Below are positions 17,174 through 25,173 of a stretch of DNA of 64,000 nucleotides, piece after piece (the stretch's first letter is position 1; the number at the start of each line of letters is the position of its first letter). Made by a program: the position numbers and the translations under genes. The stretch is from Cohnella silvisoli. GTDB taxonomy: Bacteria > Bacillota > Bacilli > Paenibacillales > Paenibacillaceae. Location of the stretch: positions 682,001 through 746,000 of the forward strand of contig NZ_JAIOAP010000001.1 of assembly GCF_021190915.1 (NCBI RefSeq). Reading direction: 5' to 3'. Below the pieces are notes generated by a model that worked only from the letters and a program-made list of their open reading frames with translations, was not told the DNA's origin and searched no databases.

Positions 17174-18391
17174 ATGTCGAATAATCGTGCTGTCGTTTAC
17201 GTCGAACCAGGCAAGGTGGAAGTTAGGGATACATCGTATCCGGATTTGGTGCTTCGAGACGGACCGGGTGTAAATCCGCTTAACGTAGGGCGGAAATGCG
17301 AGCACGGCGTTATTCTTAAAGTGGTGACGACGAATATTTGCGGCAGTGACCAGCATATGGTGAGGGGGCGCACGACGGCTCCGAGCGGTCTCGTGCTGGG
17401 ACACGAAATTACCGGCGAGGTCATCGAGGTAGGCCGCGACGTGGAGTTCATCAAGAAGGGCGATCTGGTTTCGATTCCGTTTAACATTGCTTGCGGGCGA
17501 TGCCGGAGCTGCAAGGAGCGGAATACGCACATCTGCGAGAACGTTAACCCCGACCGTCCGGGTTCGGCTTACGGTTATGTCGATATGGGAGGTTGGGTTG
17601 GCGGGCAATCGGAATACGTGATGGTGCCTTATGCGGACTTTCAACTGCTGAAGTTTCCCGATAAGGAGCAGGCCATGGAGAAAATATTGGACTTAACGAT
17701 GCTGTCCGATATTTTCCCGACCGGTTATCATGGAGCCGTGAGCGCGGGAGTGAAGCCGGGTTCGACCGTGTACATAGCGGGGGCTGGACCGGTAGGCTTG
17801 GCGGCGGCTCATTCCGCCCAGCTTCTCGGCGCTGCGGTCGTCATCGTGGGAGATCTTAATGCGGAGCGTCTGGCACAAGCTCGCAGCTTCGGTTGCGAGA
17901 CGGTCAATTTGCGGGAACATGCGGATCTGGGGGAACAGATCGATCAACTGCTAGGCGTGCCGGAAGTGGATTGCGCGGTCGACTGCGTCGGATTCGAAGC
18001 GCATGGACACGGGCATGCCCATGGCGAAGCGCCCGCCACGGTGCTAAATACGATTATGCAAGTGACGAGGGCAGGAGGACGCCTTGGAATTCCGGGTCTG
18101 TATGTTACCGGGGATCCGGGAGCCGTGGACGAGGACGCACGGATCGGAACGTTAAAGATCCGTTTCGGCTTAGGCTGGGCCAAGTCGCATACTTTCGTAA
18201 CGGGTCAAACGCCCGTTATGCAATATAACCGAAGCCTCATGATGGCTATTCTGAGCGGGAGAGCGCAAATCGCCAAAGCGGTTAACGCCACGAAGATTTC
18301 GCTTGACCAAGCTCCATCCGCCTACTCCGAATTCGATAAAGGCGCTTCGAAGAAATTCGTCATCGATCCTCATGGGTTAGTGAAAGCCTAG
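17174..18391 (+). CDS. fdhA: Glutathione-independent formaldehyde dehydrogenase
   Basis: 405 residues, the usual length of the Pseudomonas putida FdhA/formaldehyde dismutase group of zinc MDR enzymes. Catalytic zinc ligands C56 (NICGSDQH) and H77 (GHEITG) and the structural-zinc cysteines C107, C110, C113 and C121 are present. The Rossmann motif is YIAGAGPVGLAAAHSA. A histidine-rich loop (HGHGHAHGE) precedes the conserved PATVLN, as in the family. It oxidises formaldehyde to formate with tightly bound NAD, without thiol cofactor. AAAAGGAGTG precedes the ATG. Position downstream of a PhyH oxygenase and an AraC pair suggests it removes formaldehyde made by oxidative demethylation. A terminator follows at 18405. 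Confidence 0.93.
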   Translation: MSNNRAVVYVEPGKVEVRDTSYPDLVLRDGPGVNPLNVGRKCEHGVILKVVTTNICGSDQHMVRGRTTAPSGLVLGHEITGEVIEVGRDVEFIKKGDLVSIPFNIACGRCRSCKERNTHICENVNPDRPGSAYGYVDMGGWVGGQSEYVMVPYADFQLLKFPDKEQAMEKILDLTMLSDIFPTGYHGAVSAGVKPGSTVYIAGAGPVGLAAAHSAQLLGAAVVIVGDLNAERLAQARSFGCETVNLREHADLGEQIDQLLGVPEVDCAVDCVGFEAHGHGHAHGEAPATVLNTIMQVTRAGGRLGIPGLYVTGDPGAVDEDARIGTLKIRFGLGWAKSHTFVTGQTPVMQYNRSLMMAILSGRAQIAKAVNATKISLDQAPSAYSEFDKGASKKFVIDPHGLVKA

Positions 18392-18404
18392 AGAAATGCA
18401 CAAG

Positions 18405-18435
18405 GCCGTCGGGTTCCCGGCGGTTTGTTCTTTTA
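18405..18435 (+). terminator. Rho-independent terminator of fdhA
   Basis: CCGTCGGG-tt-CCCGGCGG forms an 8-bp stem with one G-U pair, followed by TTTGTTCTTTT. Confidence 0.8.
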
Positions 18436-18690
18436 AACCAGATTTTGTCAAGGCGAAGCAGCATCGCTGGATCTTTTGGAGGTGAGGGCAGTTTTTTAGC
18501 CTTGGCGAAGCTGCATTGCTGCATCTTCGGGTGGCGAGGGCAGTTTTTTGGCCTTGGTGAAGCAGAATCGCTGCATCTTCGGGTAGCGAGGGCAGTTTTT
18601 TGGCCTTGGTAAAGCGGCAACGCTGCATCTTCGGGTGACGAGGGCAGTTTTTTGGCCTTGGTGAAGCTGAATCGCTGGATCTTCGGGATC
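18436..18690. repeat. 52-bp tandem repeat, about five copies
   Basis: The phrase GAGGGCAGTTTTTT starts at 18484, 18536, 18588 and 18640, an exact 52-bp period. A degenerate partial unit lies before 18484. Each unit continues with GGCCTTGGTGAAGC, GAATCGCTGCATCTT and CGGGT. Units differ by a few point changes. 52 is not a multiple of three, so the array does not encode a protein repeat in one frame; the minus-strand reading frames across it have no other support. It fills the gap between fdhA and the convergent AraC gene. Confidence 0.9.
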
Positions 18691-18698
18691 CGCGTAAC

Positions 18699-19607
18699 CT
18701 AAGGAAGGCGCCCCTTGAATTCCCTGGGCGTGCAGTCGTTATAACGCCGGAACATATCGTAGAAGTGTCCCAAGTTGGTGAATCCGACCGATTCGGCCAC
18801 TTCCGAGACGCTGATGTCCTGCGTCAGAAGCTTCTGCTCGGCCCGTTTGATGCGCTTATAGGTTACGAAGTCGGTGAACGGCATCCCGACGGCTTTTTTG
18901 AACATTTTGATAAAATAGGTGTAGCTCATATTCATCTTCTTGGACAACTCGTCCACGGACAGCTTCTCGTTCAGATGCTTATCCATGTAATCCAGCGCCG
19001 GTTGCATGCGGTCTAGCCAGTTGTTGTCGCTGTAATGCAATTTTCGCTCTGTGTCATGGCGGAGCAGCAGCAACAACATGTTCTTGATTCGGGACGAGAC
19101 GGCAAGCTCGTAACCGATCTCTTGGTCGTTCATTTCTTGGTAGATTTCTCGAATGAGCCGCGAAGTCTGATCGCGAACGTCCGGATTGTCCCGGTAAATA
19201 TAGTTCAAGGTGCTGAGCGGCCGGATAACCTCGGAAAAATGCTTCATGCTGTTCAATGTGCTCTGATCCCAATATTTGTGCAAATCGATTTGAAAAACGA
19301 AGTAGAGTAATTGCGAATCCGTCTGCAAGGAAATATGAGGCTCATTCGTTCCGAATAAAGCGATATCCCCTTCTCTTAAGACTACTTGCTCCTCCGAACT
19401 GAACACGGTCAGCTCGCCCCGAATAACGAGAAGAAATTCTACCTCTTTATGGTAGTGCCATTTTACGAACCGTTTATGCTTCCAATCGAGCTCAAGCTGT
19501 TGGCGTACCGCTTCAGAAGCCTGGCTTTTCGAGTCGATCTGCCATATTCGCATCGCTAGAAACGGATTCTGGTAAACGACTTGCTCGTTATACATTTCGG
19601 GATACAT
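18699..19607 (-). CDS. AraC family transcriptional regulator
   Basis: 302 residues. AraC cupin sensor (WHYHKEVEFLLVIRGELTVF, GDIALFGTNEPHIS), helical linker, and C-terminal helix-turn-helix pair (VDELSKKMNMSYTYFIKMF and VSEVAESVGFTNLGHFYDMF). The ATG at 19607 follows AGGTGG; the frame extends to 19652 without support. It is divergent from the ThuA-Gfo/Idh-PhyH operon beginning at 19793 and most likely controls it. Its 3' end abuts the 52-bp tandem repeat. Confidence 0.93.
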   Translation of the reverse strand: MYPEMYNEQVVYQNPFLAMRIWQIDSKSQASEAVRQQLELDWKHKRFVKWHYHKEVEFLLVIRGELTVFSSEEQVVLREGDIALFGTNEPHISLQTDSQLLYFVFQIDLHKYWDQSTLNSMKHFSEVIRPLSTLNYIYRDNPDVRDQTSRLIREIYQEMNDQEIGYELAVSSRIKNMLLLLLRHDTERKLHYSDNNWLDRMQPALDYMDKHLNEKLSVDELSKKMNMSYTYFIKMFKKAVGMPFTDFVTYKRIKRAEQKLLTQDISVSEVAESVGFTNLGHFYDMFRRYNDCTPREFKGRLP

Positions 19608-19723
19608 GGTCGGCCACCTGTTCTTAGGATATGGAGCATGATAGCGTATCATTAACTTGCCGTTGGTTCATAATCTTCTTCTGATTATAACAGAATAGAG
19701 TAAAAACGGGATAGAAGGAACCA

Positions 19724-19752
19724 TTGCTCGCCAATCGGCCGTTGTCTACAAT
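19724..19752 (+). promoter_or_regulatory. SigA-type promoter of the ThuA operon
   Basis: TTGCTC (19724-19729), a 17-base spacer, and TACAAT (19747-19752) lie 40 bases upstream of the ThuA start. The pair is close to consensus, so basal activity is expected, modulated by the divergent AraC protein. Confidence 0.65.
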
Positions 19753-19792
19753 GAGTATAAAATTTCAAGCTTACAAAGGGGAGTATCATACG

Positions 19793-20530
19793 ATGAGCAA
19801 CAAACGCATTAAAGTTACGATTTGGAACGAATTCCGCCATGAGAAACATAACGACAGCGTTGCCGCCATATATCCGCAAGGCATGCATACGGCGATCGCC
19901 GAAGGACTTGGTTCCGATTGCGACATTACTTTTGCAACCTTGGATGATGCGGAACATGGACTTACGGAAGCCGTCTTAAGTGAGACCGACGTTCTCACAT
20001 GGTGGGGACATGGGGCGCATGATGAAGTGAGCGACGAAATCGTTGAGTGCGTATATAACAGAGTGTTAAGAGGCATGGGGCTTATCGTGCTTCACTCCGG
20101 ACATTTCTCGAAAATATTCAAGAAGCTGATGGGGACGTCCTGTGATCTAAAGTGGCGGGAAGCCGACGAGAAGGAGCGGATATGGGTCGTTAAGCCCGGC
20201 CATCCGATTGCGGAAGGCATTGGCGAATATATCGAGCTTCCGCAGGAAGAAATGTACGGCGAGCATTTCGACATACCGGAGCCGGACGAGTTGGTCATGG
20301 TCAGTTGGTTCGAAGGAGGAGAAGTGTTCCGCAGCGGCTGTTGTTATACGCGCGGCCTTGGGAAAATCTTCTACTTTAGGCCTGGGCACGAAACTTATCC
20401 GACTTACTATAACCCGCAAGTACGCAAAGTGATCTCGAACGCGGTAAATTGGGCAGCTCCAGTTAAAGCCGATTATCCTCGTTACGGTCATGCTGTCCCA
20501 TCCTTGGAGCCGATAAAGGAGAAAAACTAA
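19793..20530 (+). CDS. ThuA-like domain protein
   Basis: 245 residues, class I glutamine amidotransferase-like fold of the ThuA family ([14 protein letters not shown], then [50 protein letters not shown]). ThuA of Sinorhizobium works with the Gfo/Idh enzyme ThuB in trehalose and maltitol use through 3-keto sugars; a Gfo/Idh gene follows here after one base. The ATG at 19793 has AAGGGGAG nine bases upstream; the frame extends further without support. First gene of an operon with the Gfo/Idh and PhyH genes. The [10 protein letters not shown] subgroup is widespread in Paenibacillus sugar clusters; its reaction is not established. A second, divergent ThuA is at 47970. Confidence 0.9.
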   Translation: MSNKRIKVTIWNEFRHEKHNDSVAAIYPQGMHTAIAEGLGSDCDITFATLDDAEHGLTEAVLSETDVLTWWGHGAHDEVSDEIVECVYNRVLRGMGLIVLHSGHFSKIFKKLMGTSCDLKWREADEKERIWVVKPGHPIAEGIGEYIELPQEEMYGEHFDIPEPDELVMVSWFEGGEVFRSGCCYTRGLGKIFYFRPGHETYPTYYNPQVRKVISNAVNWAAPVKADYPRYGHAVPSLEPIKEKN

Positions 20531-20531
20531 T

Positions 20532-21575
20532 ATGCTTAAAGTAGGTGTTATCGGCACGGGCGGCATATTTAAAGGGGCGCATCTTCCGGGATGGTTATCG
20601 CATAAGGAAGTAGAGGTCGTCGCTTTCTGCGATGCGTTCCGCGCGTCCGCGGAAGCGGCGGCGAAGGATTTCCCCGACGCGAAAGTATACGACGATTATC
20701 GGGAATTGATCGCCGATCCGTCAATCGATATCGTCGGCATCAGCACGCCGAACCTGTATCATTCGGAGATTGCCATCGCGGCCCTTCAGAGCGGCAAACA
20801 CGTTTTCTGCGAGAAACCCGATGCGGTGAATCCGCAAGAAGCGCAGAAGATGGCGGACGTGGCCAAAGCGTCGGGCAAGCTGCTGATGACGATGCGCAAC
20901 AACCGGTTCAGCGAGGAAGCGAAATTCGCCAAACGGGTTATCGGGCAAGGGCAGCTCGGCGACTTGTACATGGGAAGTTGCGGCTGGATCCGCCGCCGGG
21001 GCATTCCGGGACGCGGCGGATGGTTCACGACGAAGGAACTTTCCGGCGGGGGACCATTGATAGACCTTGGCGTGCATATGATCGACATGGCCATGTGGCT
21101 GAACGGCAATCCGAAGCCGGTTTCGGTGACGGGGACAACTTACCGTAAGTTCGCCGACCGCCCTGACGCGTCCGGCCGAATTCCTGAAGGCACGTTCGAC
21201 GTGGAGGACTTGGCTGCCGGGTTTATCCGCTTCGATAACGGCGCTTCGCTGCAAATCGAGTTTAGTTGGGCGTCCAACGTCGCGGAAGAGCAGAAGTTCC
21301 TGGAGTGGAGAGGCACCGAGGGCGGCTTCAGCCTTATTAATGACAAGCTGCGTATTTTCACGGAATCGGAAGGTACGCTGATCGACCAGCAACCGCATTT
21401 CCCGGAAGCAGATATTCCTCAGCATACCGCGAATATTCGGCATTTCATCGAGTGCGTGCTTGGCCGCGAGACGCCAACCATTACGCCCGAGCATGGCGTC
21501 GACATGATCAAGATTTTGTCGGCCATCTACGAGTCTGCCGAGCTCGGTCGGGAAATCCGGTTGGATGGCAATTGA
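20532..21575 (+). CDS. Gfo/Idh/MocA family oxidoreductase
   Basis: 347 residues. Rossmann motif VGVIGTGGIFKGAH, EKP motif in VFCEKPDAV, and the catalytic GGGPLIDLGVHMIDMAM with the H-x-x-D pair. Starts one base after the ThuA stop, with AAAGGAG overlapping the end of thuA, so the two are tightly coupled. Likely oxidises a sugar or glycoside at C3 or a related position with NAD(P); substrate unknown. A hairpin-forming inverted repeat (CATTTGCG/CGCAAATG, 21580-21614) follows in the 133-bp gap before the PhyH gene. Confidence 0.94.
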   Translation: MLKVGVIGTGGIFKGAHLPGWLSHKEVEVVAFCDAFRASAEAAAKDFPDAKVYDDYRELIADPSIDIVGISTPNLYHSEIAIAALQSGKHVFCEKPDAVNPQEAQKMADVAKASGKLLMTMRNNRFSEEAKFAKRVIGQGQLGDLYMGSCGWIRRRGIPGRGGWFTTKELSGGGPLIDLGVHMIDMAMWLNGNPKPVSVTGTTYRKFADRPDASGRIPEGTFDVEDLAAGFIRFDNGASLQIEFSWASNVAEEQKFLEWRGTEGGFSLINDKLRIFTESEGTLIDQQPHFPEADIPQHTANIRHFIECVLGRETPTITPEHGVDMIKILSAIYESAELGREIRLDGN

Positions 21576-21579
21576 TTGC

Positions 21580-21614
21580 CATTTGCGACGAATAATCTAA
21601 GAAAAACGCAAATG
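21580..21614 (+). other. Inverted repeat between Gfo/Idh and PhyH genes
   Basis: CATTTGCG and CGCAAATG form perfect 8-bp arms separated by 19 bases, with no T run. It could be an mRNA processing or stability element inside the operon, or an operator. Function unassigned. Confidence 0.4.
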
Positions 21615-21708
21615 AATATTGGTTTCTCGGAAATACATCGGCTCTCCGAACGCTTATGATAAAGCTATCAACCCCCACTTAATCAGGGTCAAGGAGAGGT
21701 GCAACTCG

Positions 21709-22560
21709 ATGTTGAACGAAAGCCAAGTAGCCGAATTCGAGAAAAACGGATTTCTGAAAGGCAGCGTCGTGCTTAGCGAGGAAGAAGTGGAACGGCTTAG
21801 GGATGAACTGGATGACGTGTTACAGGGGAAAACAGTGAAGAAACCGGTTCTCAATCATAATTTGCTCGGTGACGATGAAGACAAACCGGATAGCGGTTCC
21901 CTCTACGAAGGGATGAAAATGACCGCCAACGAGAAAGTCGTTCAAGTCGTCAATATTTGGATGGCCAGCGACGCATTTTTCCAGCATGCCGCGAACAAGA
22001 CGATCTGCGAAGAGGTCGCGCAGCTGTGCAATTCGGACACGCTCAGAATCTGGCATGATCAAATCCAATACAAGCCGCCGATTACGGGTGGGCCAACCGC
22101 ATGGCATCAGGATCATCCGCTTTGGCCGATCATTCAGCCGGCCGATCTCGTAAGCGCGTGGGTCGCGCTTGACGATGCCGTCATCGAGAATGGCTGCATG
22201 TGGATGGTGCCCGGCAGCCATAAGTGGGGCAATCATCAGAAACATCTGGCGAGCGACGATAATTTCATGCCTTACCATCGCCATCCGGAATTGCTGCCCG
22301 AAGGCGCCGATACTAAAGCCGTTCCTTTCGAGATCAAGAAAGGGCAGGTAGGTTACCATCACAGTCTCACTTGGCATGGAAGCCCGCATAACCGTTCGGA
22401 GATGAAGCGCCGGGCGATCGCCGTTCATTACATGCCTGGACATACGCGTCACGAGCCGACGAACAATCATGTCATGCTGTCCTATGTTACTGTGAACAAA
22501 GGCGATATTATGCAAGGCGAACATTTCCCGGTTGTGTACGCGCCGGCCGGAGTACGATAA
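21709..22560 (+). CDS. PhyH-family Fe(II)/2-oxoglutarate dioxygenase
   Basis: 283 residues, soluble. Iron ligands H133-x-D135 (WHQDHPLWP) and H223 (TWHGSPHN), with R234 or R235 as the 2-oxoglutarate anchor. NGCMWMVPGSHKWG is a typical PhyH strand pair. The ATG at 21709 follows AAGGAGAGGTG; an in-frame start 90 bases earlier lacks a site. Last gene of the ThuA-Gfo/Idh operon, with a terminator right after it. Combining a C-H hydroxylase with a sugar dehydrogenase suggests a pathway that first unmasks (for example demethylates) or hydroxylates a sugar derivative; the order is unknown. Sequence is clearly different from the PhyH proteins at 16156 and 43222. Confidence 0.92.
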   Translation: MLNESQVAEFEKNGFLKGSVVLSEEEVERLRDELDDVLQGKTVKKPVLNHNLLGDDEDKPDSGSLYEGMKMTANEKVVQVVNIWMASDAFFQHAANKTICEEVAQLCNSDTLRIWHDQIQYKPPITGGPTAWHQDHPLWPIIQPADLVSAWVALDDAVIENGCMWMVPGSHKWGNHQKHLASDDNFMPYHRHPELLPEGADTKAVPFEIKKGQVGYHHSLTWHGSPHNRSEMKRRAIAVHYMPGHTRHEPTNNHVMLSYVTVNKGDIMQGEHFPVVYAPAGVR

Positions 22561-22570
22561 GTTTACAAGG

Positions 22571-22606
22571 ATGGAAGAGCGATGCGTCATCGTTCTTCCA
22601 TTTTGT
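22571..22606 (+). terminator. Rho-independent terminator after PhyH
   Basis: ATGGAAGAGCGATG and CATCGTTCTTCCAT form a 14-bp stem with one wobble around a 3-base loop, followed by TTTGTCT. It separates the PhyH gene from the NHL gene. Confidence 0.88.
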
Positions 22607-22653
22607 CTGTCTGCTTTTACATATTTGATTGCTCGCTGAAGACATATTCCGCC

Positions 22654-22675
22654 ATCCTATAGGATAGGGTACAAT
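22654..22675 (+). promoter_or_regulatory. Palindrome in promoter spacer of the NHL gene
   Basis: ATCCTATAGGAT (22654-22665) is a perfect 12-bp palindrome lying just before TACAAT (22670-22675), i.e. between the -35 and -10 regions, about 50 bases upstream of the NHL start. A repressor bound there would block RNA polymerase. The -35 (TTCCGC) is weak. Confidence 0.5.
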
Positions 22676-22725
22676 GGGGTAGAATGTTTCCAAATTATTA
22701 GGCAAGACGAGAGGATGCGATAAGG

Positions 22726-23658
22726 TTGTCAAACCAAACGGAATGGCGAATGGGTAACAAAAGCAATGATTACGAGGTCGTGGTCGGTTGGGCGAAAATT
22801 CCTGAATCTTATAAGTTGGGTTACACGCATGGTATCGTTGTAGATGAGTTGGATCAAGTTTACGTGTTCCATACGGGTACGCCATCCATTTTCAAATTCG
22901 ATAAAGAAGGAAACTTCATAAGCGCTTATGGGGACGAGTTCGGAGACGGGGCGCATGGATTTTATTTGCATAAAGAAGCTACGGGCGAATATTTGTACGT
23001 GACCGATATCAGTAGAGGACTCATGGTCAAGTTGACGCTTGAGGGGAGAGAAGTTTTATCGATCGGCGTGCCTGAACTCTCCGACGTGTATGATGCAGAG
23101 CGTAAATACATGCCTACCGACGTGGCTGTCGCGCCTAACGGGGATATCTATATTACCGATGGTTACGGGCAAAATTGGGTCCATGTGTATACCGCGGAAG
23201 GAAAGTACATCCGATCGTGGGGAGGCGCTGGCAAAGAGCGGGGACAGTTCAGTTGCCCGCATGGCATATCCGTGGACTTGCGGAGCGGAGAACCCGAATT
23301 CTATGTCGCGGACCGGGGCAATCACAGAATTCAAGTGTTTACGCCTGAAGGCGAGTTTAAGAGAATCATCGATAAGGATATGGACTTGCCTTGCAGCTTT
23401 TACTTTTTTGAAGGAAAAATGTACATCCCCGACTTGAACAGCCGGATCTCCATCTATGACCGGAACGATCGGCTTTGCGCCCATTTGGGCGAAGATCAAC
23501 AAGCTTACAAGCAGGAAGGCTGGCCGAATCTGCCGAAATCGTATTACCGGACAGACAGATTTAGCTCTCCTCATGGCATCTGCGTAGACTCGAAAGGCAA
23601 CGTCTACGTGGCGGAATGGATTTTCGATGGACGGTTGACCAAGCTTCGTCCGCTTTAA
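22726..23658 (+). CDS. NHL-repeat beta-propeller protein
   Basis: 310 residues with no signal peptide. About six NHL-type blades are visible: HGIVVDELDQVYVFHTG, DVAVAPNGDIYITDGYG, HGISVDLRSGEPEFYVADRGNH, HGICVDSKGNVYVAEW. Propellers of this group include peptidylglycine-lyase-like and 6-bladed lactonase-like enzymes as well as binding proteins. The TTG start at 22726 follows AGAGGA at nine bases; the next ATG (22750) has no site. It is downstream of the ThuA-Gfo/Idh-PhyH operon but behind a terminator and with its own promoter. A lactonase acting on an oxidised sugar would fit the context; this is inference. Confidence 0.88.
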   Translation: MSNQTEWRMGNKSNDYEVVVGWAKIPESYKLGYTHGIVVDELDQVYVFHTGTPSIFKFDKEGNFISAYGDEFGDGAHGFYLHKEATGEYLYVTDISRGLMVKLTLEGREVLSIGVPELSDVYDAERKYMPTDVAVAPNGDIYITDGYGQNWVHVYTAEGKYIRSWGGAGKERGQFSCPHGISVDLRSGEPEFYVADRGNHRIQVFTPEGEFKRIIDKDMDLPCSFYFFEGKMYIPDLNSRISIYDRNDRLCAHLGEDQQAYKQEGWPNLPKSYYRTDRFSSPHGICVDSKGNVYVAEWIFDGRLTKLRPL

Positions 23659-24109
23659 AAATAAGAACGGCATGGGGGCTGTCCCTAAAATGAATCAGGG
23701 ATAACTTCATTCTAAATTGGAGTTTTTGCATAACAAAATGTAATTCGTGCAGGTTGTTTCGGCAATTACAGATTTTAGAACCGTTTAACTGCAAAAACTG
23801 CAGGTGTTTGGGGTTAGATTGAGTTTTTTAGCCGATATAGGCTAGAACACATGTACGAAATGCAGTTTGATTGGCGAAAATCTTGATTTCAACCAAAAAT
23901 AAATGTAGTAAATGCATGTCAGATAACCCTGAAACCTTTGCTTCCAAACTAAATAGGGGCTGTCTCTCCGGTCGTTGATGAACTGTGACCTTATGAGACA
24001 GCCCCTTTGTTATGGAATGGAAGGGCGGATGGATTCGGCTCAAGAGGACGAATATATGCTGCAACCATAGATTCCCAAGCCGGTTAGGGTTGTGGAGGGT
24101 TCCTTACCG
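23659..24109. repeat. Gene-free region bounded by GGGGCTGTC repeat elements
   Basis: No supported gene. It begins with GGGGCTGTCCCT (23675-23686), whose TCCCT pairs with AGGGA ten bases on. The middle is AT-rich with no convincing frame. It ends in GGGGCTGTCTC (23956-23966) pairing perfectly with GAGACAGCCCC (23996-24006), followed by TTTGTTATGGA. The last module repeats the element at 5012. The outer GGGGCTGTC sequences are inverted relative to each other, as in a small non-autonomous mobile element, but target duplications are not evident. Confidence 0.55.
23956..24013. terminator. GGGGCTGTCTC hairpin element, likely terminator
   Basis: Perfect 11-bp arms GGGGCTGTCTC/GAGACAGCCCC with an inner pairing region containing TGACCTTATG, then TTTGTTATGGA. 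Shares its right half almost base for base with the 5012 element. Would terminate the NHL transcript. Confidence 0.6.
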
Positions 24110-24138
24110 TTGCACGGGTGCCATAGGAACTTTACAAT
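24110..24138 (+). promoter_or_regulatory. SigA-type promoter of the AraC gene at 24173
   Basis: TTGCAC (24110-24115), a 17-base spacer and TACAAT (24133-24138), 34 bases upstream of the start codon. Well-spaced and near consensus. Confidence 0.65.
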
Positions 24139-24172
24139 AGACAGCAACAGGAAAAGCGAAGGCGGTGGTGAA

Positions 24173-25072
24173 ATGTCCGACAACGAGAAAGGTTGGCCGT
24201 TAGTCCATAGCGTTGGCGATGTATGGGCTCAAGCAGGTTCCGTTCTAGGCACGAGGACGATTCATGATTACGAGCTCGTCTATTTTCCGGAAGGAACGGC
24301 GACCCTGTATGAACTGGAAGGCGTACCTATCGAGTTGGACAAGCCTTGTTTCGTTTTTACCCGGCCGGATGAGGCTCACCGCTATTTGTTCGACCCCGCA
24401 CGGAAAGTACGCCACCTGTTCATTCATTTCGATTACGATAACCTCCGTAATGCCGACATCCGATTTAACACCTTGCTTAAAGAATGCAATAAATTGCTAG
24501 TCAGCAATAATAGTCTGTTGCCGGGTCTGATTAAGCAAATGCTGCGAATAGCCAACTTTCAATTGCCGTATTGGAAAAGGCGATTATCGGTCTTAATGTC
24601 CGCGGCTTTGGAAGAATTGTGCGCATCGGCGGACAATGCTCTCGAGGAACTCGCGAATCCTCTGCCGATTCCGATCGCCCGTGCGATCGCCTATATGGAG
24701 GAGCATCTCGAAGAGCCGATATCGATTGATTCGATCGCGCAGCAATCGGGGTGGTCTCACGAGCATTTTACGCGCACGTTCGTGGCCTCCGTCGGAATGA
24801 CGCCGAAACGCGCTTTGCTCGAACGCAGAATATTGCGTGCGGAGCAGCTCATGATGAGCGGGCAATGGACCGTCAAGCAAATCGCTTATCGGGTAGGCTT
24901 CGGGGACGAGCATCATTTTTCGAAAATGTACAAGCGCATCAGGGGAATAACGGCCACCGCCTATATTGAACGTTGCGAGAATTCCCTCTTTCGGCATACG
25001 ACGGCGAAAATCGATCCGGAAGCGCCTTACCCCGTTAACCGCTACATTCTGGTGAATGAGTACATGGAATGA
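24173..25072 (+). CDS. AraC family transcriptional regulator
   Basis: 299 residues. Cupin-like sensor (HDYELVYFPEGTATLYELEG, CFVFTRPDEAHRYLFD) and double helix-turn-helix (IDSIAQQSGWSHEHFTRTF and VKQIAYRVGFGDEHHFSKMY). ATG at 24173 follows GGTGGTGA. Unlike the other pairs it points the same way as its PhyH partner, which starts 101 bases later from its own promoter. Probably the activator or repressor of that PhyH gene. Confidence 0.93.
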   Translation: MSDNEKGWPLVHSVGDVWAQAGSVLGTRTIHDYELVYFPEGTATLYELEGVPIELDKPCFVFTRPDEAHRYLFDPARKVRHLFIHFDYDNLRNADIRFNTLLKECNKLLVSNNSLLPGLIKQMLRIANFQLPYWKRRLSVLMSAALEELCASADNALEELANPLPIPIARAIAYMEEHLEEPISIDSIAQQSGWSHEHFTRTFVASVGMTPKRALLERRILRAEQLMMSGQWTVKQIAYRVGFGDEHHFSKMYKRIRGITATAYIERCENSLFRHTTAKIDPEAPYPVNRYILVNEYME

Positions 25073-25111
25073 GTACATCAAATAAACACACCGTTTGCCG
25101 GGTTTAATCCA

Positions 25112-25140
25112 TTGTGAACGCTCCCTTGTTATCGCACAAT
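25112..25140 (+). promoter_or_regulatory. SigA-type promoter of the PhyH gene at 25174
   Basis: TTGTGA (25112-25117), 17-base spacer, CACAAT (25135-25140), 33 bases before the start. Slightly off consensus at both boxes, consistent with a regulated promoter. Confidence 0.55.
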
Positions 25141-25173
25141 AAGAGTAAGACGATCAATGGAGGGGTTCCTATA

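Noticed and set aside
18360-18628. Minus-strand small proteins across the 52-bp repeat
   Set aside because: The period is not a multiple of three, there is no ribosome binding site, and composition follows the repeat.
18436-18690. CRISPR array
   Set aside because: Units are directly adjacent with a fixed 52-bp period and no unique spacers; no cas genes are near.
20721-21494. Minus-strand open frame (257 codons) opposite the Gfo/Idh gene
   Set aside because: The plus strand carries all family motifs; the antisense frame is arginine-rich, as expected for a GC-rich shadow.
21820-22590. Minus-strand open frame (256 codons) opposite the PhyH gene
   Set aside because: The PhyH iron triad is on the plus strand and the antisense frame has no domain; it is a shadow.
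23659-24109. Insertion sequence or MITE
   Set aside because: Inverted GGGGCTGTC ends are present but there is no transposase and no visible target duplication; kept only as a repeat.
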